Assembly (NCBI GenBank): GCA_903930095.1
Contig: CAIYXE010000771.1
Location: forward strand, 1-7,101
Direction: 5' to 3'
Length of the DNA: 7,101 nucleotides
Origin: an uncultured Hyphomicrobiales bacterium
GTDB taxonomy: Bacteria > Pseudomonadota > Alphaproteobacteria > Rhizobiales > Aestuariivirgaceae
The stretch's first letter is position 1. Every line of letters starts with the position of its first letter. A program made the position numbers and the translations under genes. Below the pieces are notes generated by a model. It was not told the origin of the DNA and ran no database searches. It was given only the letters and a program-made list of their open reading frames with translations. Of this stretch, positions 1 through 6,731 are shown one piece after another.

Positions 1-165
<165 letters not shown>

Positions 166-1164
166 TCAACGGAACAAGTTAAACTCTCGGCCGTCCGTGA
201 GGCCCCTCGGGCGCGCGACTAGCACTACGAGTAAGAGAAATGCCAATGCTATTTCTTGAACACCTTCAGGAATTTCCGCCATGCCGAAGGGCGTTGGCAC
301 ACCATTCTCCAATGTTCTCAACCCGTCCCGCAGCGATGTGATCACCAGCGCACCAGCGACCGCTCCAGTTATTGTGTTGCGTCCCCCGACAACCAACATG
401 GCTAATGTCAGGAAGGTGAGGTCCAGCCAAAACTGGACTACTGAGATCGAGCCGAGGTAATGCGCAAACATCACACCCCCTAACGCAGTGATCGCCGCGC
501 TCAGGGTAAAGCAGATCAGTCGTTCGCGCCAAACGCGAACGCCCGCTGACCGTGATGCGACTTCATCTTCACGGGCGGCACGCACGAGCAGGCCGCTGGC
601 TGAACCTTGATAGAGCAAGGCAAGGCAGAGCACGAAGATGAGGCCTGCAGCCGCCTGGACGATGCCGACCTCCATGGGCAAGCCAACGAGAGAACTCTGG
701 CCGCTCGTCCATCCATCCCAATTCTCATAGATGGTTTTCATCATGAACAGGAATGACAGCAGACCAATCGAAGCGGCAACGCCATTGAGCCTCAGAAGAA
801 CCGCTCCTGCGAAGATGGCAACCACGGCCGCGACGCCCATCCCGACCAGGGCCGCGACTGGCAACGGCAAGTTGATTGCCGCAATCACATCAGGAAGCCC
901 CGGCAGGAAAACTTGCCGCATCCCTTCACAGCAGGTGAACCACGCCGCGCTATACGCGCCTATCATCGCAAATGAGGCATGGCCGAAAGACACAACGCCG
1001 GTGTTGCCGACGAAGACGCCCAGCCCCACAACCAGAGTCGCATAAATGAAGCTTTCAATGACCGTGCGAGACAAGCCGGGCATCAAGTAGCCGAACCCAG
1101 CCAACGCTATAACCACGACGGCCAGTGAAACCAAGGTTCCGGCGGCTGGGGACAGACGTTTCAT
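166..1164 (-). CDS. livM: Branched-chain amino acid-type ABC transporter permease, LivM family
   Basis: This 332-residue protein is one of the two inner-membrane permeases of a HAAT/Liv-type importer, pairing with LivH to form the channel. The start is the ATG at 1164-1162, which overlaps the livH stop as ATGA and has a purine-rich GGGAA a few bases upstream. It has an N-terminal hydrophobic segment (about 11-30), the family motif VSFGHASFAMIGAY (about 58-71), more membrane segments (about 100-145, 168-187, 215-235, 248-262 and 303-318), and the cytoplasmic coupling loop ASGLLVRAAREDEVASRSAGV (about 189-209) with its RAxxED core. The segment VVGGRNTITGAVAGA (258-272) matches the family's conserved GGxGTxxGPxxGA stretch, and the end VLVARPRGL is typical of these permeases. 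Length is normal. Its G+C is about 55% against about 65% in livH, although the reading frame and overlap are intact. The substrate cannot be inferred from the permease. Confidence 0.93.
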   Translation of the reverse strand: MKRLSPAAGTLVSLAVVVIALAGFGYLMPGLSRTVIESFIYATLVVGLGVFVGNTGVVSFGHASFAMIGAYSAAWFTCCEGMRQVFLPGLPDVIAAINLPLPVAALVGMGVAAVVAIFAGAVLLRLNGVAASIGLLSFLFMMKTIYENWDGWTSGQSSLVGLPMEVGIVQAAAGLIFVLCLALLYQGSASGLLVRAAREDEVASRSAGVRVWRERLICFTLSAAITALGGVMFAHYLGSISVVQFWLDLTFLTLAMLVVGGRNTITGAVAGALVITSLRDGLRTLENGVPTPFGMAEIPEGVQEIALAFLLLVVLVARPRGLTDGREFNLFR

Positions 1165-2078
1165 ACGCGTTCCCGCCCGGGGCCGAACACGAAGAGGCCC
1201 TGGGGCCTTACCAGCAACACCAGTATCACCAGACCATACAGAAATGCATCGCGCGCCGGTCTCAGGTCTGGAGGCAAGAGCGACTGCAAGAGCGTGGATG
1301 CGAGTCCGAGGGCGAAGCCGCCGAGCACAGCTCCGGTTAGACTGCCCATGCCCCCGATCACCGTCGCTACAAATCCGGCGATGGCTAGCGGCACGCCCAT
1401 CCGGAAATCCAGCACGCCCGTCTTTGCCACGAACATGAGTGTCACCGCGCCCGCCAGGGCGCCGGAGACGAGAAATGCGACCGCAATGACACGGTCAGCC
1501 TTGACCCCGATCAGGCGCGCCATCAGGAAATCCTCGGCCGCTGCTCGCAAGGCAATTCCACCGCGGGTTCGGTTGAGGAACACGCCGACCGTCAACAGCA
1601 ATCCCAGCGACGCAGCGATCGTCACCAGATCGACCAGCGCCACGCGGACCCCTGCGATGACGATCTGTTGGGACAGTTCCGGCAAGATGCTGACCGACTT
1701 CGGGCGCCCCGTGTGAAGGAACAGGATGACGCTCTGGATGAAGTAGCCGATCGCGAACGACGTGATGAGCAGGGTGGGGCCATCGACACCCTTGCGCCGG
1801 ACCGAGCGGAAGGCAAGGCGCTCCGTCAGCAAGGCCGCGATCGCGACGATGGCGATGGTCGCCGCGATGATGAGCGGCGTGGGCAGCGCCGCAATCATCG
1901 GCGGTGCGACATCGGCAACCGTCGGCACGACCAGCATATATGCCCCAAAGGTGATCAGGTCGCCCTGCGCGAAATTGATCATGCGCATCACACCGAAGAT
2001 CAGTCCGATGCCCAGCGCCACAAGGGAATACTGACTGCCCAGGGCGAGGCTGTCGACGAGCAACTGGATCAGGTTCAT
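1161..2078 (-). CDS. livH: Branched-chain amino acid-type ABC transporter permease, LivH family
   Basis: This 305-residue inner-membrane permease is the partner of LivM. The ATG at 2078-2076 overlaps the livF stop (ATGA), with purine-rich GGAAGCGGTGAG just upstream, so translation is probably coupled. Family hallmarks in order: an N-terminal hydrophobic segment with SLVALGIGLIFGVMRMINFAQGD (18-40), where NFAQGD corresponds to the NFAHG motif of LivH; hydrophobic helices at about 66-86, 101-121, 139-167, 196-218 and 230-266; the coupling loop GGIALRAAAEDFLMARLIGV (173-192), which contacts the ATPases; GGMGSLTGAVLGG (242-254), the conserved glycine-rich segment; and a last helix ending LVILVLLVRPQGLF (283-296), the usual C-terminus. 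Length is typical. It is followed directly by livM with a 4-base overlap. Confidence 0.95.
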   Translation of the reverse strand: MNLIQLLVDSLALGSQYSLVALGIGLIFGVMRMINFAQGDLITFGAYMLVVPTVADVAPPMIAALPTPLIIAATIAIVAIAALLTERLAFRSVRRKGVDGPTLLITSFAIGYFIQSVILFLHTGRPKSVSILPELSQQIVIAGVRVALVDLVTIAASLGLLLTVGVFLNRTRGGIALRAAAEDFLMARLIGVKADRVIAVAFLVSGALAGAVTLMFVAKTGVLDFRMGVPLAIAGFVATVIGGMGSLTGAVLGGFALGLASTLLQSLLPPDLRPARDAFLYGLVILVLLVRPQGLFVFGPGRERV

Positions 2079-2785
2079 CTCACCGCTTCCTTGCCGAAAT
2101 AGGCTGCCTCGAATTCGGGATCCTCAGCCAGGGCGTGTGAATGCCCCGTCATCACGACCTCGCCTGACCTCATCAGATAGATGCGGTCGGCGAGGCTGAA
2201 GGCACGCCGGGCGCTCTGCTCCACCACGAGAAGGGAAACGCCCCGGCTGCGGAGCTCGCGGAGGGCGTCGAACACAATATGCACGAAGCGCGGCGACAGT
2301 CCGAGGGAAGGTTCGTCGACGATCATCAGGCGTGGCTTTCTCAGCATGGCGCGCGCGATGGCCAGTTGTTGCTGTTCGCCGCCGGAGAGAAGCCCGGCGA
2401 GCTGGCCCATGCGCTCCCTCAGGATGGGGAACAGGGAGAAGATCTCCGGATCATCGGAGGGCGTGCGCCCCGGCAGGCACGCCGCGACCAGATTGTCATA
2501 TACCGTCATGCGGCCGAAGATCCGGCGTCCCTCGGGAACGAGGGATACCCCCGCCATGGCGAGCCGTTCGGCAGGCTGGCGCGCAATGTCCTTGCCGTCG
2601 AGAAGAATGGTACCCGCACTCGGAAGCAGGGCGCCGGCAATTGCCAAGGTGGAGGATGACTTTCCCGCGCCGTTGGGCCCCACGAGGCAGACGATTTCTC
2701 CAGCGTCAACGTCGAGGTCGAGCTGCCGGACGGCGATGATCGGCCCATAGCACACGGACAGTCCCTTGACGGAGAGCCGGTTCAT
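2075..2785 (-). CDS. livF: Branched-chain amino acid-type ABC transporter ATP-binding protein, LivF family
   Basis: This 236-residue cytoplasmic ATPase forms a heterodimer with LivG and powers import. Walker A is GPNGAGKSS (36-44). The Q-loop region carries the LivF-type PEGRRIF (84-90), with E in place of Q. The ABC signature LSGGEQQ is at 133-139 and Walker B, LMIVDEPS, at 153-160 with D157 and catalytic E158. The switch position reads VEQS (Q190), the family-typical Q in place of the H-loop histidine; this Q/H difference is known for LivF and is not a defect. I chose the ATG at 2785-2783 because it overlaps the livG stop as ATGA and puts the family's usual N-terminus (MNRLSVKGLSVCYG) first. 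The frame stays open upstream to 2842, but that would add residues inside livG unlike the family. The end overlaps the livH start by 4 bases. Confidence 0.95.
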   Translation of the reverse strand: MNRLSVKGLSVCYGPIIAVRQLDLDVDAGEIVCLVGPNGAGKSSSTLAIAGALLPSAGTILLDGKDIARQPAERLAMAGVSLVPEGRRIFGRMTVYDNLVAACLPGRTPSDDPEIFSLFPILRERMGQLAGLLSGGEQQQLAIARAMLRKPRLMIVDEPSLGLSPRFVHIVFDALRELRSRGVSLLVVEQSARRAFSLADRIYLMRSGEVVMTGHSHALAEDPEFEAAYFGKEAVR

Positions 2786-3492
2786 GCCGCGGCCCCGAGA
2801 TAGGCATCGCGAAAGGCCGGGTCGGAGGAGACACTGTCCCATTCGCCGGTGACCAGTGTCCGTCCCTCGGCAAGCACATGCAGCCGGTCACAGGCGGCCT
2901 TCACCAGCGCCATGTTGTGCTCCACGAGGACAAGGGCGCAGCCAAAGTCATTCCGGACGCTGACGAGCATGCTTGCCAGTACGCCGATTTCGCTCTCTGT
3001 CATTCCTGCTGCGGGTTCGTCCAAAAGCACGAAGCGCGGCTTCAGCGCGAGGGCGCGGGCGATGCCCACCAGCCGCTCCTGTGCATAGGGGAGCGATGCA
3101 CATGCACGCTCCGCGAGGTCCTCAATTCCGAAACGTTCCATCAGCGTCTGCGCTTCGGCGCGCGCCCGGCTTCGGTGCAGGTGGGACAGTGCCGCGACCT
3201 CGATGTTCTCTCGCACCGTCAAGGCGCCGAACAGCCGGACGGCCTGAAACGTGCGTGCAATTCCCCTGCGCGCGCGGGCTTCGGGTGGCAGGCTGTTGAT
3301 CGGCTTCTGGTCAAGCAGGACGGCACCCGTGCTGGGCGCCGTATAGCCGCTGATGACATTGAGGAGGGTGGTCTTCCCGGCCCCATTGGGGCCGAGAAGA
3401 CCGACGATTTCGCCTTGCGAGACGGCGAGTTCAATTCCACTCAATGCCTTGAGACCGCCGAAGGTCACGCCAACATTCAAGATTGTGAGCAC
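2782..3492 (-). CDS. livG: Branched-chain amino acid-type ABC transporter ATP-binding protein, LivG family
   Basis: This 236-residue cytoplasmic ATPase partners LivF. Walker A is GPNGAGKTT (34-42), the Q-loop is RTFQ with Q83, Walker B is FVLLDEPAAGM (154-164) with D158 and E159, and the H-loop is VEHNM with H192. The ABC signature is degenerate, LPYAQ at 134-138, where the canonical form is LSGGQ and LivG often shows LxYGQ; the usual second glycine is alanine here. I prefer the GTG start at 3492-3490: a GGAG lies 6 bases upstream and the protein then begins MLTILNVGVTFGG, as expected. The frame stays open to another GTG at 3525, which overlaps the binding-protein gene by 10 bases, has no ribosome site and would add 11 residues. 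At 236 residues it is somewhat shorter than the roughly 255 of E. coli LivG; the helical subdomain before the signature looks compact. Confidence 0.92.
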   Translation of the reverse strand: MLTILNVGVTFGGLKALSGIELAVSQGEIVGLLGPNGAGKTTLLNVISGYTAPSTGAVLLDQKPINSLPPEARARRGIARTFQAVRLFGALTVRENIEVAALSHLHRSRARAEAQTLMERFGIEDLAERACASLPYAQERLVGIARALALKPRFVLLDEPAAGMTESEIGVLASMLVSVRNDFGCALVLVEHNMALVKAACDRLHVLAEGRTLVTGEWDSVSSDPAFRDAYLGAAA

Positions 3493-3498
3493 GGCGTT

Positions 3499-3502
3499 CT
3501 CC
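3499..3502 (-). promoter_or_regulatory. Ribosome binding site deciding the livG start
   Basis: On the minus strand GGAG is followed by a 6-base spacer and GTG at 3492. The alternative upstream GTG at 3525 has no such motif. The site lies in the 23-base gap after the binding-protein stop codon, so livG can initiate on its own as well as by coupling. Confidence 0.7.
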
Positions 3503-3515
3503 AGTGCGGATCGGC

Positions 3516-4700
3516 CTATTTCCACCAGACGGCATAGTCACCGGTGCGCATGTCATAATAGCCAAGCGGTTCCGGCTTGCTGTCGTTCACGCTGACGATC
3601 AGCATCGGGCGGTTGACGTTGGTGTGAAGCGTGGGAGTGAAGGTCGTGAGACCGGCAAGCAGCGGCTCGTCCTTGAACTTCTCAAGTTCGGCACGCACCT
3701 TGTCGGTCTCCAGCGATCCGGCCCGCTCAGCCGCAATCGCCCAGCCTTCGATCACGCTATAGCCGGTGATGCCCTGGCCCGAGCCGGGGCGCTCACCCCA
3801 CTTCGCCTTGTAGGCGTTCTGGTAGGCATCGGCCGCAGGGCGCGGCTCGGCCACACCGGCGTCAGCCGAGTTGTTCAGATAGAAGTAGTTGGACAGGCCG
3901 GGAACACTTTCATGCCACGCACTGCCGTCGCCACCCGTACCTGCGAGGATCGGGATATCCACGCCCGCTGCCCGGAACTGGCGGATAGCACTGCCAATGC
4001 CAGGGGGCACCGAGCAGATCATCATCACGTCCGCGCCGCCCTTCAGCTCCTGATAGCGGGAGACCTGGCTGGCAACGGAGGGATCGGCATTCTTGAAGCT
4101 GTCTTCGAGAACGACCGAGGCGTCGCCGTTCAGCTTCTTGAAATGCTCGACAAAGCCGCGGCACAGGGACTTGTCGTATTCGATGAACGTGTCGACCAGA
4201 ACATAGGCTGTCTTGAAGCCCTTCTTGCGGGTGGCCCAATCCGCCATGATCTGGCCGGTGCCGGCGGCGTCGGTGGCCATGGTGAAGACGTTGTTGCCAA
4301 TTGTCAGGTCACCATATTTCATGTCGGCGCCGCAGCTGGACATGGCGATCACGCCTGCCTTCTGAGCTACCAGTGCTGCCGGCGCGCCATTGTCGAAGTC
4401 GCAAGCCGTCAGCAGCAGCGAGACGCCCTGGCCGACGAGGTCCTGCGCCGCCTTGGCGGTCATCGCGGTGTCGGTCTTGGTGTCCACATGGACAAGCTTC
4501 AGCTGCCGGCCCAGCACGCCGCCCTTGGCATTGATGTCTGCAATCGCCAACTCGGCCGCGCGCGTCGGAGAGGTGTCGAAGGCGGCCATCCAGCCGCTGA
4601 AGGACGTGGCAGCACCGATCAATATGTCGTCTGCCATGGCCCATGAGGGCATCGCCAAGGTCGAGGCGAGCACGAGAGCCAGAAAGGAATTCTTCTTCAT
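3516..4700 (-). CDS. Periplasmic ABC transporter substrate-binding protein, Leu/Ile/Val-binding family
   Basis: This 394-residue exported protein should capture the solute and deliver it to the LivHMGF importer encoded immediately downstream. It begins MKKNSFLALV with a basic n-region, a hydrophobic core and a likely signal peptidase I site after AMA (residue 23), leaving a mature protein that starts DDILIGA. No lipobox cysteine is present at the cleavage site. Mature features match type I periplasmic binding proteins of the Peripla_BP_6 kind: an early SFSG segment (33-36), AAELAIADINAKGGVLGR (48-65), a central STSPG-like hinge replaced by VPPGIGSAIRQFRAAG (231-246), and a GYYDMRTGDYAVWWK ending. 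It has four cysteines (100, 123, 180 and 229), and C100-C123 is plausibly a disulfide. The ATG at 4700 follows AAGGTGA with good spacing. The ligand is not evident; position beside hyuAB suggests a cyclic amide, ureide or related amino acid derivative, by inference only. Confidence 0.92.
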   Translation of the reverse strand: MKKNSFLALVLASTLAMPSWAMADDILIGAATSFSGWMAAFDTSPTRAAELAIADINAKGGVLGRQLKLVHVDTKTDTAMTAKAAQDLVGQGVSLLLTACDFDNGAPAALVAQKAGVIAMSSCGADMKYGDLTIGNNVFTMATDAAGTGQIMADWATRKKGFKTAYVLVDTFIEYDKSLCRGFVEHFKKLNGDASVVLEDSFKNADPSVASQVSRYQELKGGADVMMICSVPPGIGSAIRQFRAAGVDIPILAGTGGDGSAWHESVPGLSNYFYLNNSADAGVAEPRPAADAYQNAYKAKWGERPGSGQGITGYSVIEGWAIAAERAGSLETDKVRAELEKFKDEPLLAGLTTFTPTLHTNVNRPMLIVSVNDSKPEPLGYYDMRTGDYAVWWK

Positions 4701-4704
4701 ATTA

Positions 4705-4711
4705 TCACCTT
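4705..4711 (-). promoter_or_regulatory. Ribosome binding site of the substrate-binding protein gene
   Basis: AAGGTGA on the minus strand, with AGGTG 5 bases before the ATG at 4700. It sits in the 84-base gap 4701-4784, the longest intergenic space in the operon. I looked for paired -35/-10 boxes and for a strong hairpin in that gap and found none I would defend; only a short GAAG-TGC-CTTC stem is visible. An internal promoter or a processing site that raises binding-protein expression is possible but unproven. Confidence 0.7.
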
Positions 4712-4784
4712 TGTTGATGTTGAACCGACGTTGGCCGTTCCGAAGGCACTTCTTGTAATCGCGGTCTGACTGCCTGGCCGGAAT

Positions 4785-6731
4785 CTACCGTCCAGCACCC
4801 CTCATCCGCATTGCGGCGCGGAATTGTTCCGTTGTCTTCGGGAGCAGGGTCCCGTCGTTCCAGTCGCAGATGACGCCATGTCGCCTGATCGCTTCCTCGA
4901 TGCTGATCTCGCCCTTGCGCAGCCGGGCCGCGACGGATTGGGGATCCGTCGATAGCCACTGATTGCGTTCCATGCGGATCTTCGCCCGTGCCGCCTCGGT
5001 GGCAGCTTCGTCGATATCCCACTGATCGAGTTCAGCGTCGATTTCCCGGACGATGACGCCATAGTCGCGGGCAGCACCATCCTGCGTCACATAGCCATCG
5101 ATGATGTCTTCGAGGACGGCAGCGGGTGCGCGTTCCATCGGGTCGCCCAGTCCGCCACCGCCTGCCGAGGGGCGTGTGAAACGGTCGCCCGGCTGCATCG
5201 GCACCCCGGAGAACACGGCGCCAAGGAACTTCGGCGGTTCGCCTGGGCGCATGAGCGTGACACCGTGTGGCGTGCTCGGCAGTCCCCCGTCGATGCCCCA
5301 GGTCACGCTCCGCGCGCGGTCGCATGAATAGCTCATGACCGTGCGGCCGATCGCGGTGAGAGCACCACCCTTGACCACGCCACAGCCACCGCGGAACCGA
5401 CCCGGGCCCCCGCTGTCGGCGATGATCGCGTGCTCGCTGGTCACGACCGGGGTCAGTCTTTCCTGGGCTTCGACGGATTGCACGGCAAGGCCCACGCCAA
5501 AGATCGGCGAGGTGGCGGATGATCCGTCGCGGTCCGCGCGGCCACCCCAGCCACCGGCCATCCAGTCGTACCACATGAAGTAGCGGCCCGCCGTGCCCTC
5601 GCGCTCGTCGCGTCCGCCCACCAGCAGATATTCGAGGTTGAAGCAGCAAGCGAGCGCGCGCTCGGGAAGGATGTTCGACCACAATTCGAACACGGCGTTC
5701 ATGATCTTCTCATAGGCGCCCGAACAGAATCCGGTGACGGCCACGGGATGGGGCGCGTTGACGACGGAACCCGGCGGAAGATAGGCAGTAATGAAGCGAT
5801 AGAAACCCGAATTCAGCGGAATTTCCGGGAAGAACGTCTTTGTTCCCGCCACCACCGCGCTGAAGGCGCTGCCTTCACCGGCGTTCAGAAAGCAGCCAAT
5901 CGCCGGATGCGTTCCGCTCAGGTCGAAGTGAATGGATCCGCCGCTGATCGTCATATTCACTTCGATGGGGATCAGCCCCTCCGGCTGGCCGGGGTCCTGA
6001 TCGAGGAAGTCGCGCGTTGACCACGTGCCGTCCGGCAGGTCGGCGACGCGGCTGCGCGCATAGCGCTCGACGTAGTCCTGGCATTCCTGGAAGGCCGCAA
6101 GCACCACATCGACGCTGTATTTCTCCACCAGCTCCAGCAGGCGGTTGGCGCCCGTGAGAGTGGAGCTCGCCTGCGCCAGAAGATCGCCCATCGCGTCGGC
6201 GGGTGCTCGCGTGTTCGAGACGATCATCTCGGCCACGTCCTTGAGGAATACACCCTTGCTCCACACCCTCAGGGGCGGAAGGCGCAGGCCTTCGCCGAAG
6301 TGTTCCTTGGCCGTGATGTCGAATGAACCGGGAACCGCGCCTCCCATGTCGGCCCAGTGGCCGCAGGATTGAGTGAAGGCGATCAGCTTGTCCTGGTGGA
6401 ACACCGGCCGCAGCACGCGGACGTCGCAGAAATGCGTGCCCCCGAGATAGGGGTCGTTGATCATGAAGACGTCACCGGGATGGATGTCGCCCTTGAAGCG
6501 GGAGATCACTGCCTTGGCGGTGAAGTGCAGCGTGCCCACATGCACGGCAATGTCACCGGACCCCTGCATCACGGTATTGCCCTCGGCGTCGCACAGGCAA
6601 TTGGAGAAGTCGCGGCAGTATATCACGAAGGAATAGCAGGTGCGCAGCAGCTGCTCCGACATCTGGTCGACAAGATTGACGAAGCCGTTCTTCAAGACCT
6701 CGAATGTCACCCGGTCCAGACTGGTCATCAT
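4785..6731 (-). CDS. hyuB: Hydantoinase/oxoprolinase family protein, HyuB-type subunit
   Basis: This 648-residue cytoplasmic protein is a complete Hydantoinase_B-family (PF02538) subunit. With HyuA it would catalyse ATP-dependent opening of a cyclic amide such as hydantoin, N-methylhydantoin or 5-oxoproline. The same fold occurs in acetone and acetophenone carboxylases, so the exact reaction is uncertain. Visible family signatures: DRVTFEVLKNGF (6-17) at the N-terminus; CRDFSNCLCDAEGN (39-52); GDIAVHVGTLHF (59-70); PGDVFMINDPYLGGTHFCDV (85-104), whose ND, GGTH and D residues form the most conserved block; GHWADMGG (124-131); HPVAVTGFCSGAYEKI (328-343); GGPGRFRGGCGV (441-452); and GGGGLGDPMER (524-534) followed by DGYVTQDGAARDYGVI. 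Beyond that is a tail of about 85 residues (to 648), including ICDWNDGTLLPKTTEQFR (621-638). A GGAGG lies 3 bases before the first ATG (6731) and 6 before the second (6728), so the second may be the true start. The first ATG overlaps the hyuA stop. Confidence 0.93.
   Translation of the reverse strand: MMTSLDRVTFEVLKNGFVNLVDQMSEQLLRTCYSFVIYCRDFSNCLCDAEGNTVMQGSGDIAVHVGTLHFTAKAVISRFKGDIHPGDVFMINDPYLGGTHFCDVRVLRPVFHQDKLIAFTQSCGHWADMGGAVPGSFDITAKEHFGEGLRLPPLRVWSKGVFLKDVAEMIVSNTRAPADAMGDLLAQASSTLTGANRLLELVEKYSVDVVLAAFQECQDYVERYARSRVADLPDGTWSTRDFLDQDPGQPEGLIPIEVNMTISGGSIHFDLSGTHPAIGCFLNAGEGSAFSAVVAGTKTFFPEIPLNSGFYRFITAYLPPGSVVNAPHPVAVTGFCSGAYEKIMNAVFELWSNILPERALACCFNLEYLLVGGRDEREGTAGRYFMWYDWMAGGWGGRADRDGSSATSPIFGVGLAVQSVEAQERLTPVVTSEHAIIADSGGPGRFRGGCGVVKGGALTAIGRTVMSYSCDRARSVTWGIDGGLPSTPHGVTLMRPGEPPKFLGAVFSGVPMQPGDRFTRPSAGGGGLGDPMERAPAAVLEDIIDGYVTQDGAARDYGVIVREIDAELDQWDIDEAATEAARAKIRMERNQWLSTDPQSVAARLRKGEISIEEAIRRHGVICDWNDGTLLPKTTEQFRAAMRMRGAGR

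Noticed and set aside
2133..2142. LivF switch residue Q instead of H as a broken ATPase
   Set aside because: Gln at this position (VEQ) is the normal state in LivF proteins, including E. coli LivF as I recall its sequence, so it is not evidence of decay.
2181..2750. A 189-residue plus-strand open frame opposite livF
   Set aside because: It is antisense to Walker A, signature and Walker B of livF, is rich in Arg and Ser, and shows no domain or ribosome site.
2786..2842. Upstream extension of livF by 19 residues
   Set aside because: The extension lies in livG coding sequence in another frame and does not resemble LivF N-termini; the ATG at 2785 has the ATGA overlap seen at the other junctions.
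3504..4646. A 380-residue open frame on the plus strand, antisense to the substrate-binding protein gene
   Set aside because: It lies entirely opposite a gene with a clear signal peptide and family match, has no recognisable domain, and long antisense frames are expected in GC-rich coding sequence.
4701..4784. Possible terminator, riboswitch or promoter in the gap before the binding-protein gene
   Set aside because: No hairpin with a T-run, no known aptamer pattern and no convincing pair of promoter boxes; only the ribosome binding site is supported.
5032..5682. A 216-residue minus-strand open frame inside hyuB in another frame
   Set aside because: Its product is dominated by Arg, Gly and Pro, as in off-frame translations of GC-rich genes, and it overlaps conserved HyuB motifs.
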